A stretch of 64,000 nt of DNA. Source: Macrobrachium rosenbergii (taxonomy: Eukaryota > Arthropoda > Malacostraca > Decapoda > Palaemonidae). This document shows, one piece after another, positions 25,319 to 36,014 of the stretch. A program made the position numbers and the translations under genes. The DNA lies in contig NC_089767.1 in assembly GCF_040412425.1 (NCBI RefSeq), forward strand, positions 3,483,448 to 3,547,447. The letters are read 5' to 3'. The notes under the pieces are model-generated. The model made no database searches and was not told the origin of the DNA. It saw only the letters and a program-made list of their open reading frames with translations. The stretch's first letter is position 1. The number at the start of each line of letters is the position of its first letter.

Positions 25319-25635
25319 CCCCGTAGGGGGGTAATGCCATCAGTGCACCTCACGGGGTGCACTGTAGGCATTACTAAAGGCTCTTTGCAGCATCCCTTCG
25401 ACCCCTAGCTGCAACCCCCTGTCATTCCTTTTACTGTACCTCCATTTATATTATCTTTCTTCCATCTTGCTATCCACCCTCTCCTAACAATTATTTCATA
25501 GTGAAACTGCGAGGTTTCCCTCCTCTTACACCTTTCAAACCTACCTACTCTCAATTTCCTTTCCCGCGCTGAATGACCTCATAGGTCCTAGTGCTTGGCC
25601 TTGGGCCTAAACCCTATATTCCATTCCACTCCATA
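25319..25635 (-). mobile_element. Family A repeat
   Basis: Minus-oriented full copy. It shows the 3' hairpin (CAGTGCACCTCACGGGGTGC), CTTTGCAGCATCCCTTCGAC, and at the far end GCGCTGAATGACCTCATAGG and GCTTGGCCTTGGGCCTAAA. Confidence 0.88.
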
Positions 25636-25797
25636 CCACCGACTGCAATGGTACAACATTATATACAGTAGAAGTAATCACAATATATGGCTCTGAAGAT
25701 AAAATCGGCTTTGACCTTGTATTCACACATTCAAGGAAACTTCAGTAAAGTTAATGTGTAAAGACTATTTTAAAAGGCTCTGACTATGCCTCCGAAA

Positions 25798-26046
25798 TAT
25801 ACTGCCCTAAAATGGAAGACTGCAGTATCTGCAAAAATACAAAACTGAGAAAAATGGTAGGTACTCCCTTGCCTTACTACCGACTTTGCAGATACTGCAA
25901 ATGGGACCCACTAAATACTCGTGGAAAGCATTGAAGAATCATTCTGGAACTGCAGTAACTCGTGTATTAGTGTTTCACAAGCCCAAAAGGTGGCATATCT
26001 CAATTTCGAAAATTTTGTAAATGCTGAAGTTTTCTATTTTAGGACA
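25798..26046. mobile_element. Family D MITE, copy 1
   Basis: Terminal inverted repeats of about 36 bp beginning TACTGCCCTAAAATGGAA and, on the right, TTTCTATTTTAGGACAGTA. The outermost TA could be the target-site duplication of a Tc1/mariner-type MITE. The body is non-coding. Confidence 0.8.
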
Positions 26047-26278
26047 GTATGGTCTTTCCATCTGGCTGTATAAAACGTATTCGTTGCCATGCACTGTTTG
26101 CACGCGTATCCTGTTTACCATAAATGGATGTAAAAACCACACGATTATCATACAATACGCAACCAACGTTCGTGGACGGAGGGTAACTTTTCCTCGTGAC
26201 TGGCATTTGGAAGATACGATGATTTGCTACTTTAAATATTTCAAAAGGATGAGTATAACAGTACATACATGCAAAACC

Positions 26279-26551
26279 TCATTAATTACAGATACTTACA
26301 CTGCCCTAAAATGGAAAACTACAGTATCTGCAAAATGTTCGAAATTGAGATATGCCACCTATTGGGCTCGTGAAACACTAATACACAAATTACTGCAGTT
26401 TCAGAATGATTCTTCAATGCTTTATTTAGGGGGTCCCATTTGCAGTATCTGCAAAATCAGTAGTAAGGCAAGGGAAAACTGCAGTGTCTACCATTTTTCT
26501 CAGTTCTGTATTTTTGCAGATACTGTGGTCTTCCATTTTAGGGCAGTGTAG
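26279..26551. mobile_element. Family D MITE, copy 2 (inverted)
   Basis: Opposite orientation to copy 1, ~230 bp away: ACTGCCCTAAAATGGAAAAC to TCTTCCATTTTAGGGCAGT. The long frame over both copies is a by-product of the inverted repeat. Confidence 0.82.
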
Positions 26552-26942
26552 ATCTCAGTACCAGCAGCTAGGTGGTTCTGTTATAGAACTGGTTGATTGT
26601 TAGAACCCCATTTTATGTTTTCCTCTTCCTGTGTCAAAGAAATGAACCATGACAAGAAAAATAATCCTGGAAAAGCTTGAAGGGGAAATGTGACAGCATC
26701 AAGAGGAATGTGTGAGAGAAAACTGATGCCGGAGTTGAAGGAAGAAAAATGAAAGTCCAAAATACATCTGAAGCTTTTTCAGACTGTTCAGAGCATAAAT
26801 TGTTCTTCACTGTGTGAAGCTTTTGAGATCTGAGTTTAGTAAAATTATTTAATTTGTAACAGCACCTGATAAAAAGTGCGTTTTGTGAATCGAAGGATCC
26901 TGCATGTCCTGTGGGTTTACAAAGGTTTTCACAAGCTTGTGT

Positions 26943-27798
26943 AAGGTAAAGTGAATTTTACTTATCATTAACATGGTATAATAAGGTGTGTTAGGAAAAT
27001 TTTTGCCTTAGTGAAATTATTATTGATAAATCTTTTGTGTATTTTTGTTTCTTCTTGTGTTTGCAATCTCTTGATTTTTGTTGATGATTTAATATTTATT
27101 TACTTAGCATTTTAAATATTTCTTAATAATTTAACATTGCAGACTTCATTTAATTTTCATTTACTAAGATTTTCTTTTTAAATCTTGAGTAATTCTTGAT
27201 AATGTAAATTTTGCTTGATTAATTTAATTTCTTGATAAATTAAAGTTTTGATTTAATTTTCTTGATAAATTAAAGTTTTGTGATTTAATTTTGTTTAATA
27301 ATTTAATTCAAGAATTAATGAAATTTTTTGTTGATTTCAAGTATTAGTAAATTTTTCAGATTGTGAATTCTGATTATAAATTTTGAATTTAAAAATAAAT
27401 TTTTGTATTTAAAATTTTTAAAAACAGTGTTTCATTTATTGACCACCATTGAATAGGATTAATTGTGTGCATAAGGCAAAGTGATAAACATTTGTTCCTT
27501 TAGTTTTGCTGAAGTGAGTTACCACCAGGGAAACAGTGAAAGTTGTTTAATGGAGTGATGCCCTTTTACTCTAATATATTTCTTGCTTAATAGTGGATAC
27601 CTCACACTAATCTTGATAAACTTAGTTTGATTTTTCTCATGATTAATGAATTTTTTTAAGGGATCACTGTTACGTTTAGAGTACTCAGTCGTAAATCTTT
27701 TGTTGTGAGAGTTCAGGTATCTTGCTGAAGTGAGGTGAACTTTCGAAATCTGTGATTAGTTGTGTAATAACCAGGTACTTGGTACGCTTCGTAACAAG

Positions 27799-27800
<2 letters not shown>
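26943..27800 (+). repeat. Long dispersed repeat, copy 1
   Basis: Shares scattered blocks with 57,500-58,445: TTTTGCCTTAGTGAAATTAT, TGATGGAGTGATGCCCTT-type, AAGGGATCACTGTTAC, TGTGTAATAACCAGGTACTT. It is AT-rich and non-coding. The length and the sharp shared end suggest solo LTRs, but no partner LTR or coding part is seen. Confidence 0.7.
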
Positions 27801-27850
<50 letters not shown>

Positions 27851-27892
27851 CATTATATATTATATAAATATTATATTATAAGATATATTTAA
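27798..27892 (+). repeat. (TA)n-rich tract
   Basis: Imperfect TA array after the long dispersed repeat. Confidence 0.9.
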
Positions 27893-28247
27893 GATACATC
27901 TTATGACTTATTAACACACAATAAATTACAGACATGTTTATACATATTTAAGCACCATACCAGCGCAAGGAGTCATGGGGCATTTCAAATACTGTTAACC
28001 TAATTCCAATGTCGTCATCTTTCACAGGGAAGACGTTCACTGGTGGTACGCCTTTACCATCATCAGCGTCCTGGCGCTTGCCTCGCGCCAGCTGTGCCTG
28101 GACCAGCCTCCCGGATGCACGTGAGTTCACATGAAACCAAATCTCTCATTTACGTCTGCTGACGCCTCTGACTTACAGGTTTCCAAAGCCAGGTGGGTTC
28201 CCGGGAAGATTAGAAGCGGATCTATAGATGATCTGGTAAAAGGAATT

Positions 28248-28540
28248 GGAACTGGAATATAGGATTTAGGCCAAAAGGTCAAGCACTTGGACCTAAGAGG
28301 TCATTCAGTGCTGAAAGGGGAATTGAGAGAAAAAGTTTTTAAACGTGTAACAGGAGAGCCTCGCATTTGTGCTTTGAACCAACTGTTAGAAGAGGTTGGA
28401 AAGTAAGAATAAAGCGGTACAGTAAAAATGAAGGAAAGGGGGTGCAGCTAGGGGCTGAAGGGGCGCTGAAAGATCCTTAAGTAATGCCTACGGTGCACCG
28501 CGTGAGGTGCACTGTTGGCACTACCCCCTTACGGGGTTTG
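28248..28540 (+). mobile_element. Family A repeat
   Basis: Full copy with GATTTAGGCCAAAAGGTCAA at the start and CCCCCTTACGGGG at the end. It is followed by two (GA)n arrays. Confidence 0.88.
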
Positions 28541-28581
28541 GTAAAAGGAGTGCAAAATGTGCACTTAAGAAATGGCAAGTT

Positions 28582-28583
<2 letters not shown>

Positions 28584-28652
<69 letters not shown>

Positions 28653-28719
28653 GTGTTGGGGAGAAGCACATTGTGGAATTAAGAAGCCTTTTCAAAATTA
28701 CGAAAATGACTAGCTTGTT

Positions 28720-28796
<77 letters not shown>
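28584..28796 (+). repeat. Two (GA)n microsatellites
   Basis: 28,584-28,648 and 28,722-28,796, separated by a ~70-bp unique piece. The 113-codon frame through both is an artefact. Confidence 0.97.
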
Positions 28797-28799
<3 letters not shown>

Positions 28800-28996
28800 G
28801 TGTTGGGGTAAATATAACTCCATGAGTATATTTAAAAAAAATATTTGGGCCTGGTACAAATAAAAGGAAAACAGTAGATTATGGGCATCAGTAGTAAAAT
28901 TCTGTAAAATACAGGTAGAGGCATTTCAACGAAACGAGAACAAGTCTTTCAGAAACCAGAGGGTTTTCGAAAACCAGTACATCTAGGAAACGTAAA

Positions 28997-29280
28997 TGGG
29001 ATTTAGAATTTAGGCCAAAGGCCAAGCACTGGGACCAATGAGGTCATTCAGCACTGAAAGGAGAGCAAAAGGTTTGAAAGGTGTAACAGGAGGAAAACCT
29101 CAAAGCAGTTGCACTGTGAAACAATTGTTAGGAGAGGGTGGAAAGAAAGATGGAATACAGAGAATATGAAAGGAGGTACAGTAAAAGGAATGAAAGGGGT
29201 TTCAGCTTAGGGCGAAGAGACGCTGCAAAGAACCTTATGTAATGCCTACAGTGCACCGGGATGTACCCCACGGGGTACAT
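28997..29280 (+). mobile_element. Family A repeat
   Basis: Full copy starting TTTAGGCCAAAGGCCAAGC and ending with the hairpin TGTACCCCACGGGGTACA. Confidence 0.88.
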
Positions 29281-29790
29281 CTAGAAAATAACTTGAGCTT
29301 TTGGTGAAAAAAGTAACTCATGAAAAAACAATTTACAGAAAGAATGTGGACTAAACAGAAAAGAGATGTCTTGGAAAAAATGAAGAGGTTGTGGAAATAT
29401 GCAACAGCTATTTACCAATATAGGAATATAAAGAAATAGATTAAGGTTCCAGGAAAAAAAGCAGGTTATGGAATAAAATAAGTTTCGACAAAATTGGGGT
29501 GTCAAGAAAAGAACCATATTAAGTAGACTTAATCGGATTTGACAGAAACAGAGAGGCCAAGATAAGAAGAAACAGGTTCAAGTAGTATCACAAAGGTTAC
29601 AACAAAAGGTTCATTGATGAAATAATTATTGCACTCCATGATTAAAAAGTAGGCTTTAAAAAGATAACTAAGAAAAAAATATATATGGGCATAGAAAACG
29701 CAGCAGATGAGCCGGGGAAAATGAAAGTTGATTATGAAAAGAAATACCACGATTTCCACAAAGAATAAATAAATAACAAGAAAAAATGAG

Positions 29791-30172
29791 CCGAAGTTTC
29801 TTCAACGCAATCGAGTTTTCTGTACAGCCGCTACAGCGTATAATCAAGGCCATCGAAAATTGATCTGTCTTCAGTGGTCTCGGTACTATGCTGTATGAGC
29901 CGCGGTCCATCAGACTTTAACCACTGCCCGGTGGTGGCCTGTCCTATATCGTTGCCAGAAACACGATTATGGCTAACTTTAACCTTAAAAAAAAAATACT
30001 GAAGCTAGTGGGCTGCAATTTGGTATGTTTGATGAGTGTAGGGTGGATGATCAACATACCAATTTGCAGCCCTCTAGCCTCAGTAGTTGTTAAGATATGA
30101 GGGCGGACAGATAAAAGTGTGGACGGACAGACAAAGCCGGCACAATGGTTTTCTTTTACAGAAAACTAAAAA
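29791..30172 (+). mobile_element. Family B foldback repeat
   Basis: Full copy from CCGAAGTTTCTTCAACGCAA to ACAGAAAACTAAAAA. The hairpin left arm reads ACTGAAGCTAGTGGGCTGC, the right arm GCAGCCCTCTAGCCTCAGT. Confidence 0.88.
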
Positions 30173-30894
30173 GGGGCTCTGTAAGAAACATTTCGAAAAG
30201 GAAATGGTTTCCAAATGAAACAGAATGCTGACTGATGAAGGCTGATGTGGTACAAGCTTCAGAGAAAGTACCTACTAAAAGAAAAACAATTCTACAGAAA
30301 TCTTCGTACACAGGAAATCGTTATAAAAAAAAATGTAAATTTGCAGCTAATTCTTCAGAATGAGTCTACGCATTGCCTATGAAGTTTTATACGTATCAAA
30401 AAAGACTACGAGTATCCGTTTCCACGTATTAGATATTCCTCCTAACTAAAGTCCACTTTGGAAAAAAAACCGTGAAAAACATCCCTCACTTTTTTTTTGG
30501 TTGTAAGATTTAACAACAGAATTCAAGAATCGTTGGCCGTTCCGCGGCTGCACAGTGGAAAAGATAGTTCACAAAGTGAATAATTTATGACTTCTGCAGG
30601 AAAATAAGACGTATTCTGAATGCGTGCTCAATTTTAAATAATGACTCAAGTTCATATTACGGCAGATTAATCAACCATCTTGTTAGTCCTAACAATAAGC
30701 TTGATATTGCAAGATATTATTCATTGTTATTTATCTTGGTTCCTCAAATAGTACGAGTTTATTGAAACTAATACTGTCAGGCACAAAGCAGAAAGCGAAT
30801 GCTATTATTATAAGAAAATACAGAATCACATGAACGGGGGTAGACCCATAAGCTCTTTTTTGATAACCGTTGTAGGGTTTTCTAGTTTGTCAAT

Positions 30895-31138
<244 letters not shown>

Positions 31139-31140
31139 CC

Positions 31141-32400
31141 GGGTGTTTAGAAATTAGAGCCGCCCCTCCACAGAACAAATGGAAAGTTATGAAGTTTTCT
31201 GCCATAGCCTATCTCGAAGTACATTATTTTGAGTTTCTATTAAGCTATTTTTCATTTTACATTTCTTGTATTTTCAGACTTAGTGACGGAGTTAGATACA
31301 GCCATGGCTAACGACTCGGGGGAAATCAGATTGATTGACCGAATCCGGGCTATAACCTTCAGAGAGGCCAGGGATGCTAGCGGATCCTTCATTTCACGTT
31401 CCTGGATAGCTAAATACATTAAAAGAGATGAATTCTTTGTTAAAAGAAACTGGAACAAAAATCCATATGACTGTCATCACGAAAAGAGTGAGAATCTTTG
31501 AAGGCCTGAAGTCCTTTCTCAGGAGTCAAAAGACATCATAGCTGAGGCAATGGGTAGACCAAGAAAGTCTCTACATAAACTGGCGCTTGAACTAGAAACA
31601 TAAAGGGGAAAGAAGAGAAGTTACAGCGCTGTATATTGCGAGTTGAAAAAATCTGGTATCAAGCCATTTCATGTTATCAGCAAGCCCAACATCACTCAGC
31701 AACAGAGAGAAGACCATGCATGGTTTTGTGGTTCATTTCTTAAACATTGGGATGAAGCTGACTTTCTCCATGTTGCCGCATCAGATGAATTCTTCATTTA
31801 CACAGTCAGGAAGCCAAATCATAAAAATGACATCATTTGGGCTGCAAAGTGGATGGTATCAGCGATGACGTGCGCTATCACCAAGTTGTGGAATTTCCTG
31901 AATGTTTGGTAATTTTTCTCTGTTTCACAGCCAAATGGTTAATGTGGATCATCAAAGAAAAAGGACAGTCATGAAATGGCGAATACTTCAGAGAAACTGT
32001 GCTTACTGGTGGAGTATTTCCTTTCCTCAAAGATCCTTAAAATGTGTTATCTGTTGAAGAAGTCACATTTTTCCATGATAAGGCACCATGTTTCAAGGCT
32101 CTTCCGACACAGGAGCTGCTTTGAAACAGCGGTAACGGTTTCTTCTCGTCAAGTGAATTTCCAGGTATCTCCCCTGGCCTTAATGTGTGTGAAAACATTG
32201 GTAGTATCTTAAAGGATCATGTTGAAGCGCACACAGTGAACTATGATGGCATACCAAGCCTTGACGACCTGCGAAGAGAGGTGACCGAAGTTCTCAGGGA
32301 AATGGAGTTTGAGTCTCAGCTTTTTTGCAATTTGCTGAAATCATGCACCTCAAGAATTCAGGCTGTGGTACAGGCAGATGGAGGCCAAACAAAATATTAA
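31141..32400 (+). mobile_element. Tc1/mariner-like transposon fragment
   Basis: The left edge abuts a (TA)n array at TATACC, fitting a TA target. The first ~30 bases (GGGTGTTTAGAAATTAGAG...) have no inverted partner after the coding part, so the right end is missing or eroded before the (TA)n array starting near 32,468. Confidence 0.65.
31283..32400 (+). pseudogene. Decayed Tc1/mariner-superfamily transposase
   Basis: The N-terminal ~70 residues look like a helix-turn-helix DNA-binding region (SFISRSWIAKYIKRDEFFVK). In-frame TGA at about 31,499 and TAA at about 31,601 interrupt it. The catalytic region continues with SDEFFIYTVRKPNHKNDIIW, then after a frame change HDKAPCFKALPTQELL (second Asp) and SPGLNVCENIGSILKDHVE, the equivalent of the SPDLNPIENLW block with the catalytic Glu. 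The usual Asp of SPDLN is Gly. The last stretch to 32,400 is open. Several stops and frame changes make it non-functional. It would have cut and pasted its own element at TA sites. Confidence 0.8.
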
Positions 32401-32465
32401 ATACTCAGAGAGAAACTTAAATAAATACCTGTTCTGAATTACTTTTGCTATTGTCCATATCAACT

Positions 32466-32588
32466 TTAGTTTATTATATATAAATAAATAAATAAATACA
32501 TATATATATATGTATGTATGTATATATATACATATATATATGTAAATATACATATCTATATATATATATATATATATATATGTATTTT

Positions 32589-32622
<34 letters not shown>

Positions 32623-32623
32623 T

Positions 32624-32655
<32 letters not shown>

Positions 32656-32689
32656 AAAAAATATGTTATATATATTTATAATACTTTTA
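32466..32689 (+). repeat. (TA)n array
   Basis: Interrupted TA array between the Tc1-like fragment and the PLE-1 palindrome. Confidence 0.95.
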
Positions 32690-32728
32690 ATTGTGTATGT
32701 TGAATGCCCCTTTTTACCATTATAACTG

Positions 32729-32782
32729 TAGATGTTTTGATGATGTGACCACGAGTCAAGAAACGTGTCGACAATAAATGTA
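32729..32782 (+). ncRNA. Hammerhead motif in left palindrome arm, core mutated
   Basis: Same motif as at 39,103 with GAAACGTGTC|GAC. The first core base is changed (TTGATGA at 32737-32743 instead of CTGATGA). Core C3 is essential, so this copy is probably inactive. Confidence 0.7.
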
Positions 32783-32845
32783 TGTACTGGATCTGTATGT
32801 GTTCCTGCGCAGGAGGGTGCAGGAACACATACAGATCCAGTACAC

Positions 32846-32900
32846 ACATTTAATGTCGACACGTTTCTTGACTCGTGGTCACATCATCAAAACATCTACA
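32846..32900 (-). ncRNA. Hammerhead motif in right palindrome arm, core mutated
   Basis: Mirror copy of 32729-32782 on the other strand with the same C3-to-T change, which suggests the palindrome arms share one origin or are being homogenised. Confidence 0.7.
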
Positions 32901-33324
32901 GTTATAATGTAAAAAGGGGCATTCAGCATACACAATTAAAAGTATAAAAGTAGACATACACAAAACATAAGAAAACTTAAAATGGAAAATCAGTTAAACT
33001 TAAACAATCACACTTAAATACATTTACACATCAAACAAACTAATAAAACTTAAAATGAAGTTAATAAAAAAAATTTAAATAAGCTTAAAAGGGAGAGCAG
33101 AATGCGCACCTCTCACGGTGAGAGAGGAAAACACACTAAAAGATCGCAGCATAAAAGCAGAAGAAGGAGGCGGACAAATATAAACAAACAATTGAGTCAC
33201 GCCATGAACAGGGAACAGCCGATGATTGACAATTTAACGTCGGTGCAATTCTTTTGATATTCAGACTTTCCAGGAGAAGCAGTTCTCCAGGTTCCTTAGC
33301 TTGGCCAATTATTCAGAAGTTGTC

Positions 33325-33512
33325 TTATTTTATTAATGTCTTGCAACCTCTGGCACAGGATCTTATATTTGAAAGTTCGGGATTAGACAATCTGCAACCT
33401 GTACGATACCTCACACCCATGTGAGAATGGGCCCTGACCTTGAGGAGACCCCGAGCCGAACCAACGTAATTTCCGGAACTACATCCGGGGCAATTGTACC
33501 GAGAGTCCGAGA
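33325..33512 (-). pseudogene. PLE-1 GIY-YIG endonuclease fragment
   Basis: The minus strand reads YNCPGCSSGNYVGSARGLLK, the Cys-pair plus GIY-YIG-like start of Penelope endonucleases. It continues with HSHMGVRYRTGCRLSNPELS and a Cys further on. The upstream part of the same open frame (33,513-33,612) is not Penelope-like and belongs to the inserted segment. It is the natural continuation of the RT region ending near 36,015. Confidence 0.85.
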
Positions 33513-36014
33513 CCACTGAAAGAGAAGGCCTGTTCGATGAATTGTGACGTAAGCAAGGGTGGTCCGAGTCGGTAGCACTGACTACGCTGCCAGACGAAAG
33601 AAATGTAAACAAAAGTCACTAAAATAGACCATTTGTTGCTTGCCAGTTATTGTAATAAGTTAATTTACTTACTTTTCTCGTCTGCACTTTTCTCGTCTAC
33701 TAACTCGGTTTAGATCATACGGAATTACAGTTAAAAAGACGGTTTATTCTATTAAAAAAATTTTATATATGCAAATGAAATAACAAAAAAGACGGTTTAT
33801 TCTACTATATATGCAAATGAAATAACCTAATTATTATCTTTTACATAAAGCTATTATTTGGTAGTTAAAGTTTCTAACTTTCACTTTATATTTAAGTTTT
33901 TGTTGGCTACAATATAGTTATTTTCTTGGGAATAATAGTTATTCAATAACCTTCATTAGGTATTTGAACAGCATATTTATTACTTAACCTTTGACCTTTA
34001 AATGGGGATTTTACATTCATCATTGTCCATGAATTGTAAATAAAAAAAAACTTACATTCCACAGCTTCTGAATAAAAAGGGAAACAGTGATTTTTCCCCA
34101 GAGTTAGTAAAGCTTGAATGAGATACTCACTGAATATTTGTAAAACTAAATGGGCATTTTGTTTCTCAAAGGCAGAGGAGGAAGAGAAAACTGTTCATGA
34201 CAGTTTATATGAATGTTTCAAAAGTAAATCATCTTCTATCTCATGAAGTTTTATCAAAGAGCTGAATGGTGCATAATGAATTTAATTTTCTAAAATATGA
34301 TTTCCATCAAAGGAGAACCGTGGGGACTTCATTGTTTTATTTGTGTCTTTCTGGCCAAGCCAATTATTCTCAACAAATGTACTGAATTTCCGACTTTACA
34401 ATCAAAATATGGTTTCAAGTGAGTTTCATCCACAATCAGTATCACTGTTTTGTCATTGGGTAGTAACGATTTACATTTATTCTTAATGTACATCAGAAAA
34501 TTTGAGTCATTTTGTTCTGATGCAGGGTAAACTGTTTGTAAACAAACTCCTGATGGTAGAGTAACTCTGTAATATTTGGAATTTCATATCTCTCAGGAGT
34601 CTATAACTTTGAGGGGAACAATTACAAAACAAAGAAGACAATATTACCAGCTCTGATGAATAATCAAACTTATTCAATCATTAACTGTAGTTATTCAAAT
34701 ACGAATTTCAGCACAGGCAAGTGTTTGAATGGCTGATAATCTAAAATTATTGCCAAAAATGAAACCATAATTTCATAACAGTAATGCTATTGCAGGTTTT
34801 CGAAATACACTCAGTAATGTCAGCTCTTTGGAAGTTATTCAATATCTGCTCAATGATATCCGTATCATGAACCTCTGTAGGAATCTTTAAATCTCCTAAG
34901 TGACGCACTTCAGCGACATGAACAAACGCATGTACTGTGCAGTTAGCCTTAACTGTAGGTAGGGTATTGTCAAGTACATTATGCTATCTCATTAATCTGT
35001 ACTCAACTGTTACCTGTGGAAGAGGAAAGATGGTCTTTTAATATCTGTATGACATGCAGATAATATGAGCATTAAAACATTGTAATGCCATGAGGTTGGG
35101 TTAGTTATCGAAATTCCTTCTGTAGGCTCCTGTTTTGTACCTGTACTGTAACCCTTAGAATACCCGGCCAGTCTAATTTTATTCACCTTAACCAATCTAG
35201 GTCCAATAAGGTTTGTCCCTTACCTTTGACTACTGTCAATGGTTAACTTGCCTATTTCCAGATCACTAAACTGGACTTCTACTTGTGATGAACCTATAAC
35301 TTCTATGTCTGTGCCATTTCCAAAGCTCTTGCTGTTTGACATAGGCTACACTGGGAGTTCTTTGACATAAGCTAGCCTATATTAGATTCTGTTAAGTTTA
35401 GTTTATATGAATTCCTACTAAAATTCACTCTGGGGTAAACCAGTCTTTCTTTATATTGCATTTTACCTTGTTGCTCGCTACTACCTAAATCCCTTTTTCA
35501 GGCTACAGCTCTCTTAGGCTATACCTGGGTGTAGGCTATACTTGCACAGGCCTAACTTTTGTTACCTTATCGGACAAACCTAACTGTAGCATTGTTAGTT
35601 TGCGCTCCCGATGTGGCGTAACGCTGGTTCCAGCGTGATGAACACAGACTTTGTATTGCAGTCGAAAGTTATCCTAATGTGGAATGGAATGGAATAAAAA
35701 ATTTGGTCTTGAAGCCAAGCGCTGGAATCCGAGGGATTATTCAGCGATAGTTATGGTAATGTCATCCAAAGACAAAAGTCAAATACCTGTTGCAGTGAAC
35801 TTATTGATGAGTTTACCTACTCACCGTAGTAAGTTCGTCCAATAAAACAGATAAGATATATCCATGGCACGCTACTTCATTATGCCATGTAAGTTTTACG
35901 GTCCGATTAAAAAATAAAACAACGGAACCACGAGATAACCTCGTACGCAAGTGATTTACGGGGAGGAAGCTAGAGAGAGAAAGAATCGCCACGTCGTGAC
36001 GTCATATCCGACGT
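33513..36014 (-). mobile_element. Foreign segment nested in PLE-1
   Basis: The Penelope frame is lost at 36,015 and resumes at about 33,512, so about 2.5 kb was inserted. The segment carries a P/THAP9-like transposase remnant and a fragment resembling family A (35,680-35,755, AAGCCAAGCGCTGG). No terminal inverted repeat was found by eye; the edges are approximate. Confidence 0.6.
34240..35030 (-). pseudogene. P-element/THAP9-like transposase remnant
   Basis: The minus strand reads in pieces AEVRHLGDLKIPTEVHDTD and RADITECISKTCNS (34,920-34,770). Next come SPQSYRLLRDMKFQILQ (34,615-34,565) and, in another frame, NFLMYIKNKCKSLLPNDK followed by LIVDETHLKPYFDCKVG (34,500-34,390). The last block resembles the RNase-H-like core start of P-element/THAP9 transposases, where the Asp of DETHLKPYFD would be catalytic. 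A pyrimidine-rich stretch ending CAG at about 35,014 could be a splice acceptor. Stops and frame shifts are frequent. The family assignment is from memory of the pattern. Confidence 0.5.

Larger units (their letters stand above)
32690..32945. repeat. Palindrome of two PLE-1 terminal repeats (tail to tail)
   Basis: Arms of about 125 bp (32,690-32,812 and 32,823-32,945) are almost perfect inverted copies around a ~10-bp centre. Each arm contains TTTTAATTGTGTATG...GAATGCCCC, the hammerhead, and ends GTGTTCCTGC. The right arm continues into the PLE-1 body; the left arm stops at a (TA)n array. Confidence 0.9.

Noticed and set aside
26021..26551. 176-codon open frame
   Set aside because: Spans two inverted MITE copies; mirrored frames on the other strand and no protein family.
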